Positions 1 to 10,577 of a stretch of 64,000 bases of DNA are shown in pieces. Source of the DNA: Kingdonia uniflora (taxonomy: Eukaryota; Streptophyta; Magnoliopsida; Ranunculales; Circaeasteraceae). The translations under genes were made by a program, and so were the position numbers. How positions within the stretch are numbered: the stretch's first letter is position 1; every line of letters starts with the position of its first letter. Below the pieces are notes generated by a model. It was given only the letters and a program-made list of their open reading frames with translations. It was not told the origin of the DNA and made no database searches. The stretch lies in the NCBI GenBank assembly GCA_014058105.1, contig JACGCM010002890.1, positions 1,488,001 to 1,552,000 of the forward strand, written 5' to 3'.

Positions 1-867
1 AAGATCAAGAAACAGGTACATGAACTCTTAGAGCAAGGAGTTATTAATCCAAGTTGTTCACCTTGTGGTTCGCCGGTGTTACTAGTGCCAAAGAAGGATA
101 GGCCTTGGAGGATGTGTGTGGATTATCGGGCATTGAACAAGATCACGGTAATGAATTGTTATCCACTTCTACGGATTGACGAGCTTTTAGATGAGTTGCA
201 GGCAACTTGGCTTTTCACCAAGTTGGATCTTAAATTGGGTTACCATCAAGTTAGAATCTGGGAGGAAGATACTTGGAAGATAGCGTTCAAAACCAAACAG
301 GGCTTATTTGAGTGGTTAGTGATGCCTTTTGGGTTATGCAATACTCCGACGACGTTAATACTGCCCATGAATGATGTACTTCGCTCATTTATTGGTGATT
401 TTGTGATTGTATATTTGGATGATATCTTGATATATAGTCGTACATGGGAATAACATCTTGGGCATTTATGCATAGTGTTGGGCGTGTTGCGATCACAACA
501 GATTTTACTGAACGGGAAGAAGTATGTGTTTGGAAAATGGGAGCTAGTCTATTTGGGCTTTATTGTTGGTGGCGGTGATCTTAAGGTTGATCCAGAGAAG
601 GTCTCGGTCATTACTAATTGGCCTAGACCCCGCACAGTGATAGAAGTGGGAAGTTTTATGGGTTCTTATAAGTATTTACGGAAATTTATTCGGCATTTTT
701 CACAAATTACAACACTGTTGCATTCTTTGGCAAAGACCAGAGTACAATTTGTGTGGGAAGAGCACCATGGGAAGACTTTTCTGTTACTAAAGCAGAAGAT
801 TACGGATGCACCAGTGTTAGCATTGCCTAATTTGCAGCGGCCTTTTGGAGTCGTGACAGATACATAA
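1..867 (+). pseudogene. E0 pol: reverse transcriptase and connection
   Basis: Frame 1 is open from the first base to a stop at 451-453, then continues in frame to a stop at 865-867. Residues encoded by 60-450 show the gypsy RT series: VPKKD, VDYRALNK, KLDLKLGYHQVRI, FEWLVMPFGLCN and the catalytic YLDD at 412-423. Past the first stop the thumb and connection are recognisable (YLGFIVGG, VDPEKV, a KY.RKFI motif and the VLALPN lead into RNase H). The enzyme copies element RNA into cDNA in the cytoplasmic particle. The catalytic aspartates are present, so inactivation comes from the stops rather than active-site loss. Confidence 0.93.
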
Positions 868-1392
868 GACTATGCATTGGGGGCAATCCTTTTACTGGAT
901 GGGAAGCTGGTTGTTTACCATTCTGAGATGTTTGCAGGAGTAGTACGCAACTATCCTACCTACGATAAAGAGTTTTACGCGTTATATCAATCATTCAAGC
1001 ATTGGCGGAGTTACTTATTGGGGAAGGAGGTAATGGTACATTTCGATCACAAACCATTACAGTTCTTATCTATACCGCCCAAGCTTCAGCAAGCTCGCCA
1101 TATGAAGTAGATGTTGTACCTTTACCAGTTTACTTTATTGATCAAGTATAAGAAATGTGTGGACAGCAAGATGGCTGATATGTTATCTCGGCCCCCATTA
1201 CCAATTATTTCCGCTTTGCTGGCAGCTATGCAGATCCTGCCGATTATTCCTTCTGAGTACGTTTCAGGGTATGATGACGACAAGGAGCTTAGTGTGATTC
1301 ACGAGAAGTTGCTGCAGGGCAAGACTTGTGAGTATGTTCTGAAGGATGGCTTGATTTACAGGGGAAGTCTACTATATATTCCTGAGGGCTGA
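868..1392 (+). pseudogene. E0 pol: RNase H
   Basis: Directly after the stop at 865-867 the same frame gives a gypsy RNase H: DYALGAILL, YHSEMF, NYPTYDKEFYAL and FDHKPLQ, carrying the conserved acidic positions expected for this fold. A stop at 1108-1110 follows; 1111-1392 then encodes the tether (YKK, ADMLSRPP, SEYVSGYDDD) that leads into the integrase zinc finger. RNase H degrades the RNA strand of the RNA:DNA hybrid. The domain is complete apart from stops, and the reading frame is unchanged across it, so there are point lesions rather than frameshifts. Confidence 0.9.
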
Positions 1393-2699
1393 GGCCGTTT
1401 GCAGTGGATTCAAGAGGCACATTGCTCCTGGATGGCAGGTTATTTAGGGGTTGAGAAGACTCCTTTTGAATTTGGGGTTATGTCTATTGGTAAAAGATGC
1501 AGGTAGATATTGCTTGTGTGGTTCATGGTTGCGTGCTATGTAATACATTGAAGCCTTCCAATAGGAAGATAGGACTATACTTACCATTGCTAGTACCAAT
1601 TCGACCTTGGGAGATCATTTTGATAGATTTTATGGGTGGTTTGCTCATGAAATGGTGTAAGAATGACTATTTGTTTATGGTGGTGGATCGATTCAGCAAG
1701 GTAATTTTTCTTATTCTATGCCAGAAGGCGGTCAAAGGAGAAGAAGCAGCTCGATTAATTTTTAGAGACATCTGGAAGTATTTCGGGCTCATTTCTTCTA
1801 TTATTTTTGATAGGGATAACCCCTTTTTGGGGCATTTCTGGAGATCATTATGGGGGGTGATGGACACTAAGCTGGAGTGAAGTACCACTTTTTATCCGCA
1901 GACTGACGGGCAAACAGAGGTAGCTAATCACACTTTGGCATATTTATTATGGGGATTCCATTCTAAGCATCCTAAGACTTCGGATGAGAGTTTACCGTAT
2001 CTTCAGTTTTTGTTTAGCTGAGTGATTCATGGTTCTATATTGAAGTCTCCTTTTGAAGTTTGTTTGGGGTACTTGGTGCAAAGCCCTTTTGATTTGGTAT
2101 TTAGTCTTGGCAACAAAATGGCGTCAGGGAAGGAGGAAGAGGAGTAGGTTAAAGCTCAATGTTTTATTGAGAAGATCAGTAAGGTTCATGAGGTGATTGA
2201 AGCTTAGTTTTCGAAGACTCAAGTGAAGTATAAGGCTTGCCACGACAAGCATAGGGTTGAGTGTACTTTTCTTGATGGCGACCTCGTTTGGTTACATTTG
2301 GGTAAGAAACGGCCTTAGGGGGAAGGTAAGAAGCTCAAACCTAACCATTATGGTCCGTTTTTTATACTCAAGAAGATTGGTGACAATGCATTCCAGTTAG
2401 ATTTGCCACCTTTCATGAAGATGTATTCGGTGATTAATACCGAGCATTTGAAGTTGTTTGAGGCGTCTCTTCTGAATGAAGACTCTAAAATCGATACTCG
2501 TCTACCGTCAGTTGACGACTTATGGATGGAAAGAGAAGATCCATTGCCGGAGGATGGTATTCTAGAGAAGAAGGTCCATACTACTAGATGGGGTGCTATT
2601 GAATCGTTCCGAGTTTGGAAGAAGGGTACAATACCGAGTAAGTCGAAGTGGTACAACAGGGAATTGGGCATCGCCGCATTCCCACAACTCCAGTTCTAG
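1393..2699 (+). pseudogene. E0 pol: integrase with GPY/F-like module
   Basis: An H2C2-type N-terminus is visible (EAH near 1415, GCVLCN near 1530), with the second His apparently replaced by Tyr (AGYLG). The DDE catalytic triad is intact: Asp 1626-1628 (IDFMGG), Asp 1809-1811 (FDRDN) and Glu 1917-1919 (DGQTEVAN). A TGA at 1878-1880 lies between the last two. Further stops follow near 2019, 2145, 2204 and 2316. The C-terminal part has GDLVWLHLGK and HYGPFFILKKIG, a GPY/F-like module, then a W-rich tail (SKSKWYNRE) ending at 2699. This tail sits where chromoviruses carry a chromodomain-type module; I cannot prove it is one. Confidence 0.9.
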
Positions 2700-2721
2700 C
2701 TTAAGCAGAAGCTTAAGGCTT

Positions 2722-2737
2722 CTAAAGGGGGGATCCA
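2722..2737 (+). promoter_or_regulatory. E0 polypurine tract
   Basis: CTAAAGGGGGGATCCA lies 20 bases after the pol stop and immediately before a TG dinucleotide, the expected place of the plus-strand primer of an LTR element. It fixes the left edge of the 3' LTR at about 2738. Confidence 0.6.
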
Positions 2738-3290
2738 TGATCCAGGAGGATCTAAAGAAGATATGAAGGTTTTCAAGTTTCTATTCGAACAGAATTGTTT
2801 CAGTTCAAATACTTTTCAGCCTGAGGTGTTCTACTCGAATATAATAAAATCTATTCAAATACATTTTTGCCTAAGGTGTTTTATTCGAATAGAATGAATA
2901 CATTTATTTTATTCGAACAGAAACTGGTTCTGTTCGAACAGAGGCGCGATTCAGCCTTTTTCCTTTAGGAGGTGGTTATATTTTTGAGGGGTATTTTGCC
3001 TTGAGATGCGTTCTTTTAGTATTTTAAGTTCCCTAGTATATAAAGGGGACTTATTTTATTTCTTTTTTATGTTAGATCTAGAGAGAAGTTTGATCTAGAG
3101 AGAAGTTCTAAGCAAGAAGCTTAGGGTTTAGAATTTATTCATTGTAATTACTTGGATAGTACTATTGAATCTCTTATTTTCCCATCTAATTTTGGCGTTC
3201 TTTGTACTTTTTTACTAACAAAACCTTCTCAATCGTATTGTGGATTACTGAACTGTCGGTCTAGACAAACTCCTAGCTGATAGTCCATTA
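2738..3290 (+). repeat. E0 3' LTR (right border approximate)
   Basis: It begins with TG after the purine tract. A TATA box (TATATAAAGG) lies at 3037-3046, consistent with a U3/R promoter. The U3 part (2775-2945) contains repeated TTCGAA-type words and two diverged units beginning CCTGAGGTGTT and CCTAAGGTGTT about 52 bp apart. A 17-bp tandem duplication (GATCTAGAGAGAAGTTT type) lies at 3074-3107. The right end was placed before aRNH-coding sequence of E1 resumes; no second LTR copy is in the window. Confidence 0.6.
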
Positions 3291-3317
3291 CTTCTCAGAA
3301 CGATACAAGAAGAATGG

Positions 3318-4790
3318 TAAAATGGTTGACTATACAGCCCTAGTTTCGAACAGGATGAGAAGATTCAAAAAAGCTACCCTCGATTATTTACCTCGTAGAG
3401 AGAACCGACATGCCTATTCCTTGGCTATCCTAACTGGGGTCTTAGGTATCGAAACAAGGTATCTCCAAATAAAAGTGATTTCAAACCCGAGCATTGACCT
3501 TCCAATTGTATGCACGATCAACACTGGAGGCAATAAAGAGGAGGATGACAATTGAAGGATACCTTTCCTCGCTTATATCAGCCCAGAGAACAAGTATGAT
3601 GGACCACTTCCAGAAGATCTAAAAGAGTACCGACAGTTGATTGAAAACTCAAAGCGTTACACAGTTAAGAAAGTAGCTTATATAGAAGGTTGGTCACTAT
3701 ACCATAACTCAAGTGCCTCTCAAAGACCGAAGCTGACGGAATGCTGAAAGATCTACATGAAAGAACTTGTGGCTCCCATGCCACAGGACACTCACTTGCA
3801 AATAGATCAATTACACAAGGAGAATTCTAGCCCAGAATGATAAGGCAGGCCGAGGAATATTCACAAAAATAAGGCGCATGCCAACGACATGGTAGCATGA
3901 TACCAACACCTATACTCGAGCTCCATGCCATTAAAGTATTATGGCCTTTTAAGAGGTCGGCACCTGATCTAGTGGGAAAAGTTTCCAATGCATCAGGTAA
4001 CCGAAAGTTCTTACTCGTAGCAATAAATTATTTTATGAAGTGGGTTGAAGTAGTTCCCCTCTGTTAAACTCAAGAAAAACAATTCATCTCATTTATCTGG
4101 GAACATATCACCACATGATTTGGTTGCCCCCACCTGATTCAGATCGATAACGGGCTAGAGTTCATTGGAGAGAAGGTAGTAGCATTTCTCAGCAAATACA
4201 ACATAATTCATTCACTGTCCAATCCATATTATCCCTAAGGAAATGGGCAGGCTAAAATCATGATCTAAACTATAGTTGATGGGATTAAGAAAAGGCTTAA
4301 GTCAAAAAAGAAGGGCAATTGGATAAGGGAACTACCAGACATCTTGTGGGCCTACCATACCACACCACGATGATCAACTGGATGTTCCCCATTCTTACTT
4401 GCTTATGGAACAGAAGCCATCATTCCAACAAAATATCATCATCCCGTCAATGATCATGAGCTTACTGATAAAGAAAATAAGTTCGAGTTAACCTACAATA
4501 TGAAATGGATCGATGAAATGCGAGCTCGAGCTTTTGCCAATCTGGGTTGATATCATCATATGCAAGCCAGTTCATAGAAAAAAAGAGTTCATGCTTGCAA
4601 ATTCAAAATCGGCGACCTAGTCCTCCGTGAAATCCTCAAGAAAAAAATAGAGTTAAGTATGAGGAAGCTCACAGAGAATTGGGAAGGTCCATTTCATGTT
4701 GTGGGATGAACTGGCCTTGGATGGTACTACCTCATGGCAAAAGATAGAATCAGGATACCAAGTCCTTAGAATACTAGGAGGTTAAGGCGA
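3318..4790 (+). pseudogene. E1 pol: aRNH C-terminus and integrase
   Basis: The first 230 bases encode the end of the second (archaeal-type) RNase H typical of Tat elements: KMVDYTALVSNRMRR followed by YLPRRENRHA. Then comes an integrase: DLVG near 3975 (first Asp), FMKWVEVVPLC, IDNGLEF near 4145 (second Asp), NGQAKIM near 4248 where the catalytic Glu reads Lys, LLAYGTEAIIPT near 4400, and a NWEGPFHV end near 4680. Stops interrupt at about 3553, 3745, 4064, 4117, 4234, 4371 and later, and the zinc finger is poorly kept. The protein would have joined element cDNA to host DNA. Confidence 0.88.
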
Positions 4791-4980
4791 TACTATTGAT
4801 AAATCCCTAGTTTTTCCACACACAGGATACATTTATAATTATTCTTCACATTCTATTAGAGAGATAAATATCTCCAACAGTATGTACGTTCTTTTCTACT
4901 TAATGAAAGCTTTCAAGTTTTTTCCCACATTACTCTCTACTATCATACATATATATTTGTCTACTAAATCTCAAATATAT

Positions 4981-7315
4981 TCATCTATTAAATCTCCAAG
5001 ATAAAGAAAATGGTGAAACTAGCTTTACTCTATCTAAATCTCTACTATCACAGAAACCAAAATAGTTCATGAATATTTCTACACTGATTAATATTTTTCC
5101 TGTATCATGCAAGCATCCACCAACGTCAATTTTTTTTAATTTTGGTACTCTTGCAGCAACAATGACTCTACTTTGATCCACCAGTCCTCGGGTAAGAGCT
5201 CCAAGCTTAGCTATAAAGCACTCCAAATATTCATAACGTACTAATCTCATTTCATACTTTAACCCATTAACAATTATCTTATCAGGCAAAGTATTTCCCT
5301 CTTCTTCAATTTTCGCAATCTTTTTTACAAAGAACATGAGAAATACTACTATCTCTTTCTTATGCACCGCACCGGCTGCAAGTTTATCTCTGTTAGGTAC
5401 AGCGAGCTCAACAAACCTTGCCTGACATCCTTTAACAGTTTTTCTAAGCTCTTGCAATGATCTTTTTCTTTCATATTTTTGAAAGATGAGTCAGCGTTAC
5501 GTCCATCTATCACTTTCATAAACTCGTCCATCTGACCCAGCATAGCAATCGAATCCTCTATTCTCTCCTGAATATACATTATCTTAATAACCTCTTCATT
5601 AAGTTACCGCTCAGATATTATGAGGTCTGCCTCCAGTTTTTTGGTCTTCATAATCATGTCTATCTCCCTAGTCCCTATATCCGCTGGCTCAGCCTCCATA
5701 TTTCTTATTTTCTTATTTGATTCCTTACTACAGCTCGAACATATTTCAGATCAGCCTCTAGTATCATTTTTTGTTCCATAAGAGTTTTCACTTCGCAATT
5801 TTTCTTCTCCAGTTGTTCCCTCAAATTTTCCACCTTCCTATGTTTCTTCTTCAATCATTCCATCGCCTCCCTCTTACTGCCATGAGCACTTGATATTTTA
5901 GCCTTCAATTTCTCCACTCGTTCAGTGAGCTTATCAAAATGGCTATGTGTACTCTCAACACTATCCTCCTTTCTCTTTACAGTATCACTCAACTTCTCCA
6001 CCTCACTTTAAGTACTCGCCAACTTTACTTGTACGCTAGCCAATTTGACCTCCTTCTGCCTCAATTGCTCCCTAACATTATTAAGATTCCCTTCTAATTC
6101 TATTGCCTCCGCTTCTAAACCTCTAATGCAATATTGAGCGTGATCTGTATCTTTGCCCTTCCCCTTAGGCTTCTCTACCACTTCTGACCAACTCCCAAAA
6201 GCTGTCAATACATCTCTTTCCAAGTTCCGTTCTCCACAACTTCTCCACCTCACTTTTAGCGCTCACTAACTCACCCTAAACGCTACCCAATTCAGCTTCC
6301 TTATTCTTAATCTACTTATTCAGCGCGTTAATTATCGTTTCTGACTTAGTCAATTGGAGCTCCAACTTTACATACTTATCTACAGCCTCTTCAAGTTCCT
6401 GGTGGGTCCTATCTAATTCATGCTTAAACTCATGATTACCTTTGATAACATCTTCCTCATATGATCGTACAACTTCTTGCCCGACATGCACGACAGTTCG
6501 ATTTCACATTCAACACATTGAAAACTGCCCAATATATATCTCATATAAGCAGTTCGTAAATAGAATAGTTTTCATATATGACTCACATTTCTTATAATCA
6601 GTTATATATATCATAGACACACGACACCGAGTTGATACTCCCTTTGCCTTGAAGCTATGAAGATTTCTCACTCTGGTGGCCTTGCGCTCTATAATCTCAG
6701 GATCAGGCTGAATACCACAATCTTCTAATATTTTAAGGTATGCCTCTATTAACCTTCTTTCACTATCTATTTCAGCCTCTAATAAGAGGGTCAATTGCAT
6801 TAAGTCTTCAGTTGCTTCGGGTGTATTTTCTCTAATACCACCAGGAAGGAAAGGTTTAATTTTTAAGTACCTACTTCTATCTTTTCTAACGTTTTTTATA
6901 TTTCTCTTTGGCCTAACCTAAACAGCACACATAACCACTCAAATGTTTTTTTGCAAGATTTCTATATGTTTTTAAGCCTGAACCATCCGTACGACAGTCG
7001 GTAGAGCTACTGCTATTGAGAGTTTTTCTACCCTAGCAAGCTCTTTCTTTAAACCCCCAATTGTGCGACGCAAGTATTTAAGTTCCTACAAATAAATTTT
7101 TATATATAAATACTCTAAACAAACTCATAACTTTACTTCGTATTTTACTACAAGGATACACTCTTTCCATATCAGCAATAATCTATCAACTGTCTTACTC
7201 TTCGCTTATCGCTCTTCTCTCCCTCCTTGGTTTTCTAAGTCCGTACTAGTAGATACCACATTTAACCTAAACAATTTTAGAGAAGAGTACAGCACAGCTT
7301 CAGGGTCCATCCTTT
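4981..7315 (-). pseudogene. E1 antisense gene (aORF), coiled-coil and C-terminal domain
   Basis: Read right to left: a coiled-coil exon from about 7090 (ELKYLRRTIGGLKKELARVEKL) after a TTTGTAG acceptor; 6510-6800, QLTLLLEAEIDSERR; 6008-6253, a Lys/Glu-rich coil (EAEAIELEGNLNNVREQL); 5349-5579 and 4981-5457 in two frames joined by a frameshift, forming the C-terminal domain (EIVVFLMFFVKKIAKIEEE). E4 has the same order: its 51669-51995 segment matches the 6510-6800 part, and near 49880-50000 the E4 gene encodes FFIEEVKGIESERDTL, matching the C-terminal domain. Function unknown; the protein is long, helical and probably oligomeric. This is a known kind of extra ORF in Tat elements. Confidence 0.72.
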
Positions 7316-7330
7316 AATCGGGCTCCCCAT

Positions 7331-7620
7331 GTTCGAAGATCGCCCTTCCATTAAACAATAATATCACTTCGAGTATCCATCTCATGAAGATCTAACCGTG
7401 ATTGCCACGAGCAGCTTTGATTAAAGCAAAGATGAGCTTTTTTATGTCTCCTATGGCATTCCTTCTTGCAACAATCTTCTTCAAGATCTGAATGTTAGGG
7501 TATCACTCTTCTTCTTAGAAGAATGTGACCGTCGAGTTGTACCAATGAGTCAATCTTTTATTACTCCAAGATTTTTATCATTGTTATAATTGGGACTACA
7601 TTCTGGCATTGAGTTTGACC
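7331..7620. other. No gene recognised; left flank of E3
   Basis: I see no ORF, LTR or repeat in this stretch. It may be more of the E1 antisense gene or unrelated DNA. It ends in TTTGACC, which abuts the E3 LTR at 7621. Confidence 0.4.
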
Positions 7621-8326
7621 TGTAGGGGCCAAGTTTCGTATGAGGGAAAACCGGTCCTTACACCAAGGGGATAATCTTTGACTAGGGGTTTACAAGCATA
7701 TAAATAATAATAATAAGAGATAATACTGAGACAATACACTTGCGTAGAGGCCTAGAATGGGTTACTCTATGACATCGAGTTAGTCGAGGGATCGAGGAAT
7801 AGATTGTCACAGGGTATTCGAAGGTAATCTTGCAAGGCTTAGCGGGAGAGATTTTCTAACCCCTTCATCGTACCTCCTCCCTCATATTTAAAGGATATAG
7901 AAAGGGCTAAGTCACTATGGGAGGTCAAGTTACAAGTATATCCTTTGGGGACAACTGCTCTGTACCCGAAGTTGGTTATGACATTCTAGCTATTAATCCA
8001 AACATTGCAGTTGTTGGTTCTGATACGGCAGTTGTCTAGTGGCTTGTTTCACTGTTCCATCTGGTAAGCTGGCTGTCAGATGTGTCTGCCTTCGGCCATG
8101 TATGACCAGGGCCAAAGTATTTTTGTTACTGATGCTGGGACCTGGCGATGCTCATCAATCTTTGACTATGGTAATTAGCTTTGAAGATTCCTTAGAGTGT
8201 CTGAGTAGTCTCAGAGGGCTTCATGAACTAAGTTGCCATCTTGTTGGGCTTTGAGTCTCTAGGCAGGCTTAGATGTAGCCTTCGAGTATTTCACTGGTGC
8301 TAGAAGACTGCGAGTAGGCTACTACA
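7621..8326 (-). repeat. E3 3' LTR
   Basis: Seen on the minus strand as TGTAGTAGCC...GGCCCCTACA, 706 bp. It aligns with 30885-31623 throughout, including the blocks around TTGCGTAGAGGCC, GCGGGAGAGATTTTC and TGGGACCTGGCG. Against the 5' LTR it lacks a short segment near 7772 and one copy of the repeated GGTCCTGACACTATAG-type unit near 8000-8030. The TATA box is degraded to TTTAAATA-type sequence near 7890. Confidence 0.93.
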
Positions 8327-8339
8327 TTTGCCCCCTCTC
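8327..8339 (-). promoter_or_regulatory. E3 polypurine tract
   Basis: On minus this reads GAGAGGGGGCAAA directly before the TGTAG start of the LTR, the standard plus-strand primer position. Confidence 0.75.
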
Positions 8340-8577
8340 AGCAGGGGCCTCAAAAATTGGTGTAGATGGAACGTGCTGAGAAAATTGGTTAGGCTTGGGA
8401 AGTTGAAAAGTAGACTGTTGAGTATGGGCAGTTCTGAGGAAAGTAATTAAGGATGGTAATTAATGCAAGTGGTGATTAAGGGGGGATGAAATGAATCTTA
8501 ATTCAAGTATAAATAGGGGGTATGAGGGGGGGGGAGTTTCAAACTACATTCATATTTCTCTTCTCGTAATCAAAACC

Positions 8578-8904
8578 ATGGAAACTACACCAAACACAAG
8601 GTACCAAAAGGGGATGGAAGTACGAGAACATCGGATAGAGCAGAAGATGGTTGTGTTAAAGGAAAAGTTCTTCAGCGATCATGGTCTGGACTGGGAGATG
8701 CCGGATTTGGTCAAGCAAGAGCCAGAGGAGCCAATCTATGGGATGCTGTACGCGCATTGGTGGAGGGTACTGAAATGGATAAACCTAAGCGCCAGCAATC
8801 GGTACATCCTTTTAAAGAGCCTGGCCGACGACCAGGTGGATGTAGAAGACCGAGTCGAAGATGAGGAGGCATGGTTCTATAAAAACTGTCCCGTCTGTAA
8901 ATAG
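8578..8904 (+). CDS. E3 antisense gene, N-terminal exon (108 codons, intact)
   Basis: The start ATG at 8578 is preceded by ATCAAAACC; two more relatives in E2 (21678 and about 20690 on minus) line up with it. The protein carries MVVLKEKFFSDHGLDW and, 40 residues on, YAHWWRVLKW; the E2 copies read MAELKLKFFGDKELDW and YAYWWRVIQM. The E4/E6 subfamily has LKLKYFGDQSLE and RWWFYVVIL at the same places, so this is one conserved N-terminal domain. It lies 250 bp inside the 3' LTR, opposite in strand to gag-pol, so an LTR-internal or nearby antisense promoter would be needed. In E2 the domain runs into CCC-GTGAGT, a splice-donor-like site; here the same place reads CCCGTCTGT and the frame stops at 8904. 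Function unknown. Confidence 0.7.
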   Translation: METTPNTRYQKGMEVREHRIEQKMVVLKEKFFSDHGLDWEMPDLVKQEPEEPIYGMLYAHWWRVLKWINLSASNRYILLKSLADDQVDVEDRVEDEEAWFYKNCPVCK

Positions 8905-10121
8905 GGGAGTCATGGTTTTGGCATTGGCGCTGGTGTTGGGAGGTGGGAGAAGAAGTTATTGTGTTTCTGTTTCTGTGTGTGTGTGTTTTTTTGTTTTTTT
9001 CTCCCTTTTTGTTATGGCGATGATTTTGAATGAAACAACACTGTATTGAAGTATAACATTTTATGGGTAACACGCACTGTAGATGAAGATAATGTAGGCG
9101 CGATAGAACTTGTCAAATATCAAGCTTAAGTAAGGAAAGAGACTAAAAATTGTAGGACCTTGGGTTCAATTATATAAAGATAAATACTGACCGAAGGTTC
9201 GAGTACTTAAAGTTTATGTACGATCGACTAAAGTTAGATGTAGACGGTGGTTTGAAAACATATGTGGTCGAATGTTACTACGGTAGTGGGATGGATTAGG
9301 AGGTTCGAAAGTGATGCTTCGACTGCAAAATCTGATAGCCAAAATGGCAGACTTGTCAGAGGTGAAACTACTCCTAGGGCAGAGTGCCCTGCAGATCACC
9401 ATGATGTTTCCTCGGGTAATGGGAAAAAAAGTGGAAGCAACACGTAGGCTTGAGTTGACAGGTTTAAGCAAGGTGCCAGTGGGTTCGAGAGGTGTATAAA
9501 AAATTATTTGATGTGAGCGTATGATACGTGCATGGGAGGAATTGAGGGTAATATTGTTAAAACACATTTTGGCCAAAAAATGAGGGGGAGTGAAGGAGTG
9601 GTAATGATGGTAAATTGAGAAATCGAGGTAGTTTTATTTTTATAAGGTGGCATGTAAAGTGGTGAGGGAGAAAATTTTTTTCCCAATCATTCAAATATAG
9701 AGAAAACAGAGGAAGAAGAGAGGAAACATTGTTACGGTAGATTTTATTGGAGAGGAAGAAAGGACACTTCGGTGTTGTTGAGAGATCTGAACCATTCGAA
9801 TTGATATGCCTTCTGATTTCCATTGTAAATAGGTGATTTGTAATTCTGCTCTATCATTTCATCTTCTATATTTGTATATTATTTGTATTGTGGGGTAGGT
9901 GCTGCTAGGGTTTTTGTTGGTAATGGCTTGGCCGAGGAAGGGGGTAACCCATGTGGCTGGAGGTGCGGCCTAGTGGTAAATCGAGGATAGTGAAGTGGTG
10001 ATCGGGGTTGTAGTCGAACATTTGACTATGGGTTGGGCGAGTTGTTGAGGGTAGAACAAAATATGATTTCAAAATGTGATAGTTCAATACATCGATCTAA
10101 TTACGTACCTCTTCATCTGCA
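8905..10121 (+). other. E3 antisense gene, intron-like region
   Basis: Between the first exon and the acceptor at 10121 I find no long conserved frame. One block, 9375-9393 (TAGGGCAGAGTGCCCTGCA), is identical to 19897-19915 of E2 on the opposite strand, in a surrounding 200 bp of weaker similarity. It may be a short exon or a structured RNA element. A T-rich then CTGCAG end at 10110-10121 marks the intron acceptor. Confidence 0.45.
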
Positions 10122-10316
10122 GGGTATAATGCATACCCGGCAAGCTTTGAGGATGAGGCTGATAGATGAGGGGGACAAAGTAAACGAACCCAGTGTATCT
10201 AGTCGTGGTCCGGGGGGGGGGGGTTAGAGTAGCGAGGAAAAAATGTTAGAAATTGTAATAGCTGCCTCATTAGCAGTGGTCGTGCCAGATGTTGGGCATT
10301 TAGCTAGGAGCCGTTG
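10122..10316 (+). pseudogene. E3 antisense gene, second exon, left part
   Basis: The exon follows a CATCTGCAG acceptor. The E2 copy starts the same way after TTCTGTAG at 19193-19198. Both encode a short basic start and then LR(M/L)(L/R)(I/V)DE. Similarity to E2 continues to about 10316 through the segment containing CATTAGCA.TGGT, then stops abruptly at the E2 boundary. About 400 bp of this exon, judged by the E2 copy, is missing before coding resumes at 22532. A poly-G run at 10211-10221 has shifted the frame. Confidence 0.6.
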
Positions 10317-10329
10317 TAGGACTCAGGTA

Positions 10330-10478
10330 GTCGTGGAGTGTCCCATTCTAGGCCTCCACGCAAGTATATTGTCATTAGGTTATTTGTATTATTGATTATA
10401 TGCTTGAACCCCTTGATAGAAGAAAAACCTCGTGCTGCAAGAGCCAACTTCCCCTACATGTGAAATTAGGCCCTTATA
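10330..10478 (+). repeat. E2 5' LTR, 3' remnant
   Basis: It matches the last 150 bp of the E2 3' LTR (22383-22531), for example GTCGTGGAGTGTC, ATGCAAGTATATTGT-like and TTATTTGTATTATTGATTAT. It ends GGCCCTTATA before the PBS, where the 3' LTR ends GGCCTCTACA. The first 440 bp or so, with the promoter, are missing. Confidence 0.85.
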
Positions 10479-10480
10479 TT

Positions 10481-10494
10481 TGGCTTCGTCTGTG
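10481..10494 (+). promoter_or_regulatory. E2 primer-binding site
   Basis: TGGCTTCGTCTGTG, two bases after the LTR end. E3 has TGGCGCCGTCTGTG at the same place, so this is a mutated form of the same tRNA primer site. Confidence 0.75.
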
Positions 10495-10577
10495 CTTTCC
10501 TACCCTACGAGTCTCTCCCTGCCTTGTACTTTCCTTTTCCAATTCCTACTAACCACTTCTAAATTGTCCCGACCCTA

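Larger units (their letters stand above)
1..3290 (+). mobile_element. E0: Ty3/gypsy LTR retrotransposon, 3' part (RT to 3' LTR)
   Basis: The window opens inside the pol gene of a plus-strand Ty3/gypsy element. The order RT, RNase H, integrase, purine tract, 3' LTR is complete to the right; gag, protease and the 5' LTR lie outside the window. There is one RNase H and no aRNH, so this is not a Tat element. A GPY/F-like module after the integrase core and a W-rich C-terminus suggest a chromovirus-type lineage, tentatively. Several in-frame stops break pol. The right border is approximate because no target duplication or 5' LTR is available for comparison. Confidence 0.9.
3291..7330 (+). mobile_element. 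E1: Tat-type Ty3/gypsy fragment
   Basis: This is a 5'-truncated Tat element: the end of aRNH and the integrase on plus, then an AT-rich spacer (4791-4980), then an antisense gene on minus. The spacer resembles the matching stretch of E4 around 49060-49180 (both run into a CTTT.AA.GAAA....CAAGTTTTTTCCCA-like block). Neither LTR was found. The antisense gene breaks off near 7330, before the position of E3 at 7621. E1 and E4 belong to the same subfamily by protein similarity. Confidence 0.8.

Noticed and set aside
7621..8326. Host promoter suggested by TATA-like sequence and short ORF at 8039
   Set aside because: The segment is an LTR matching 30885-31623; the ORF is not conserved in the partner LTR.
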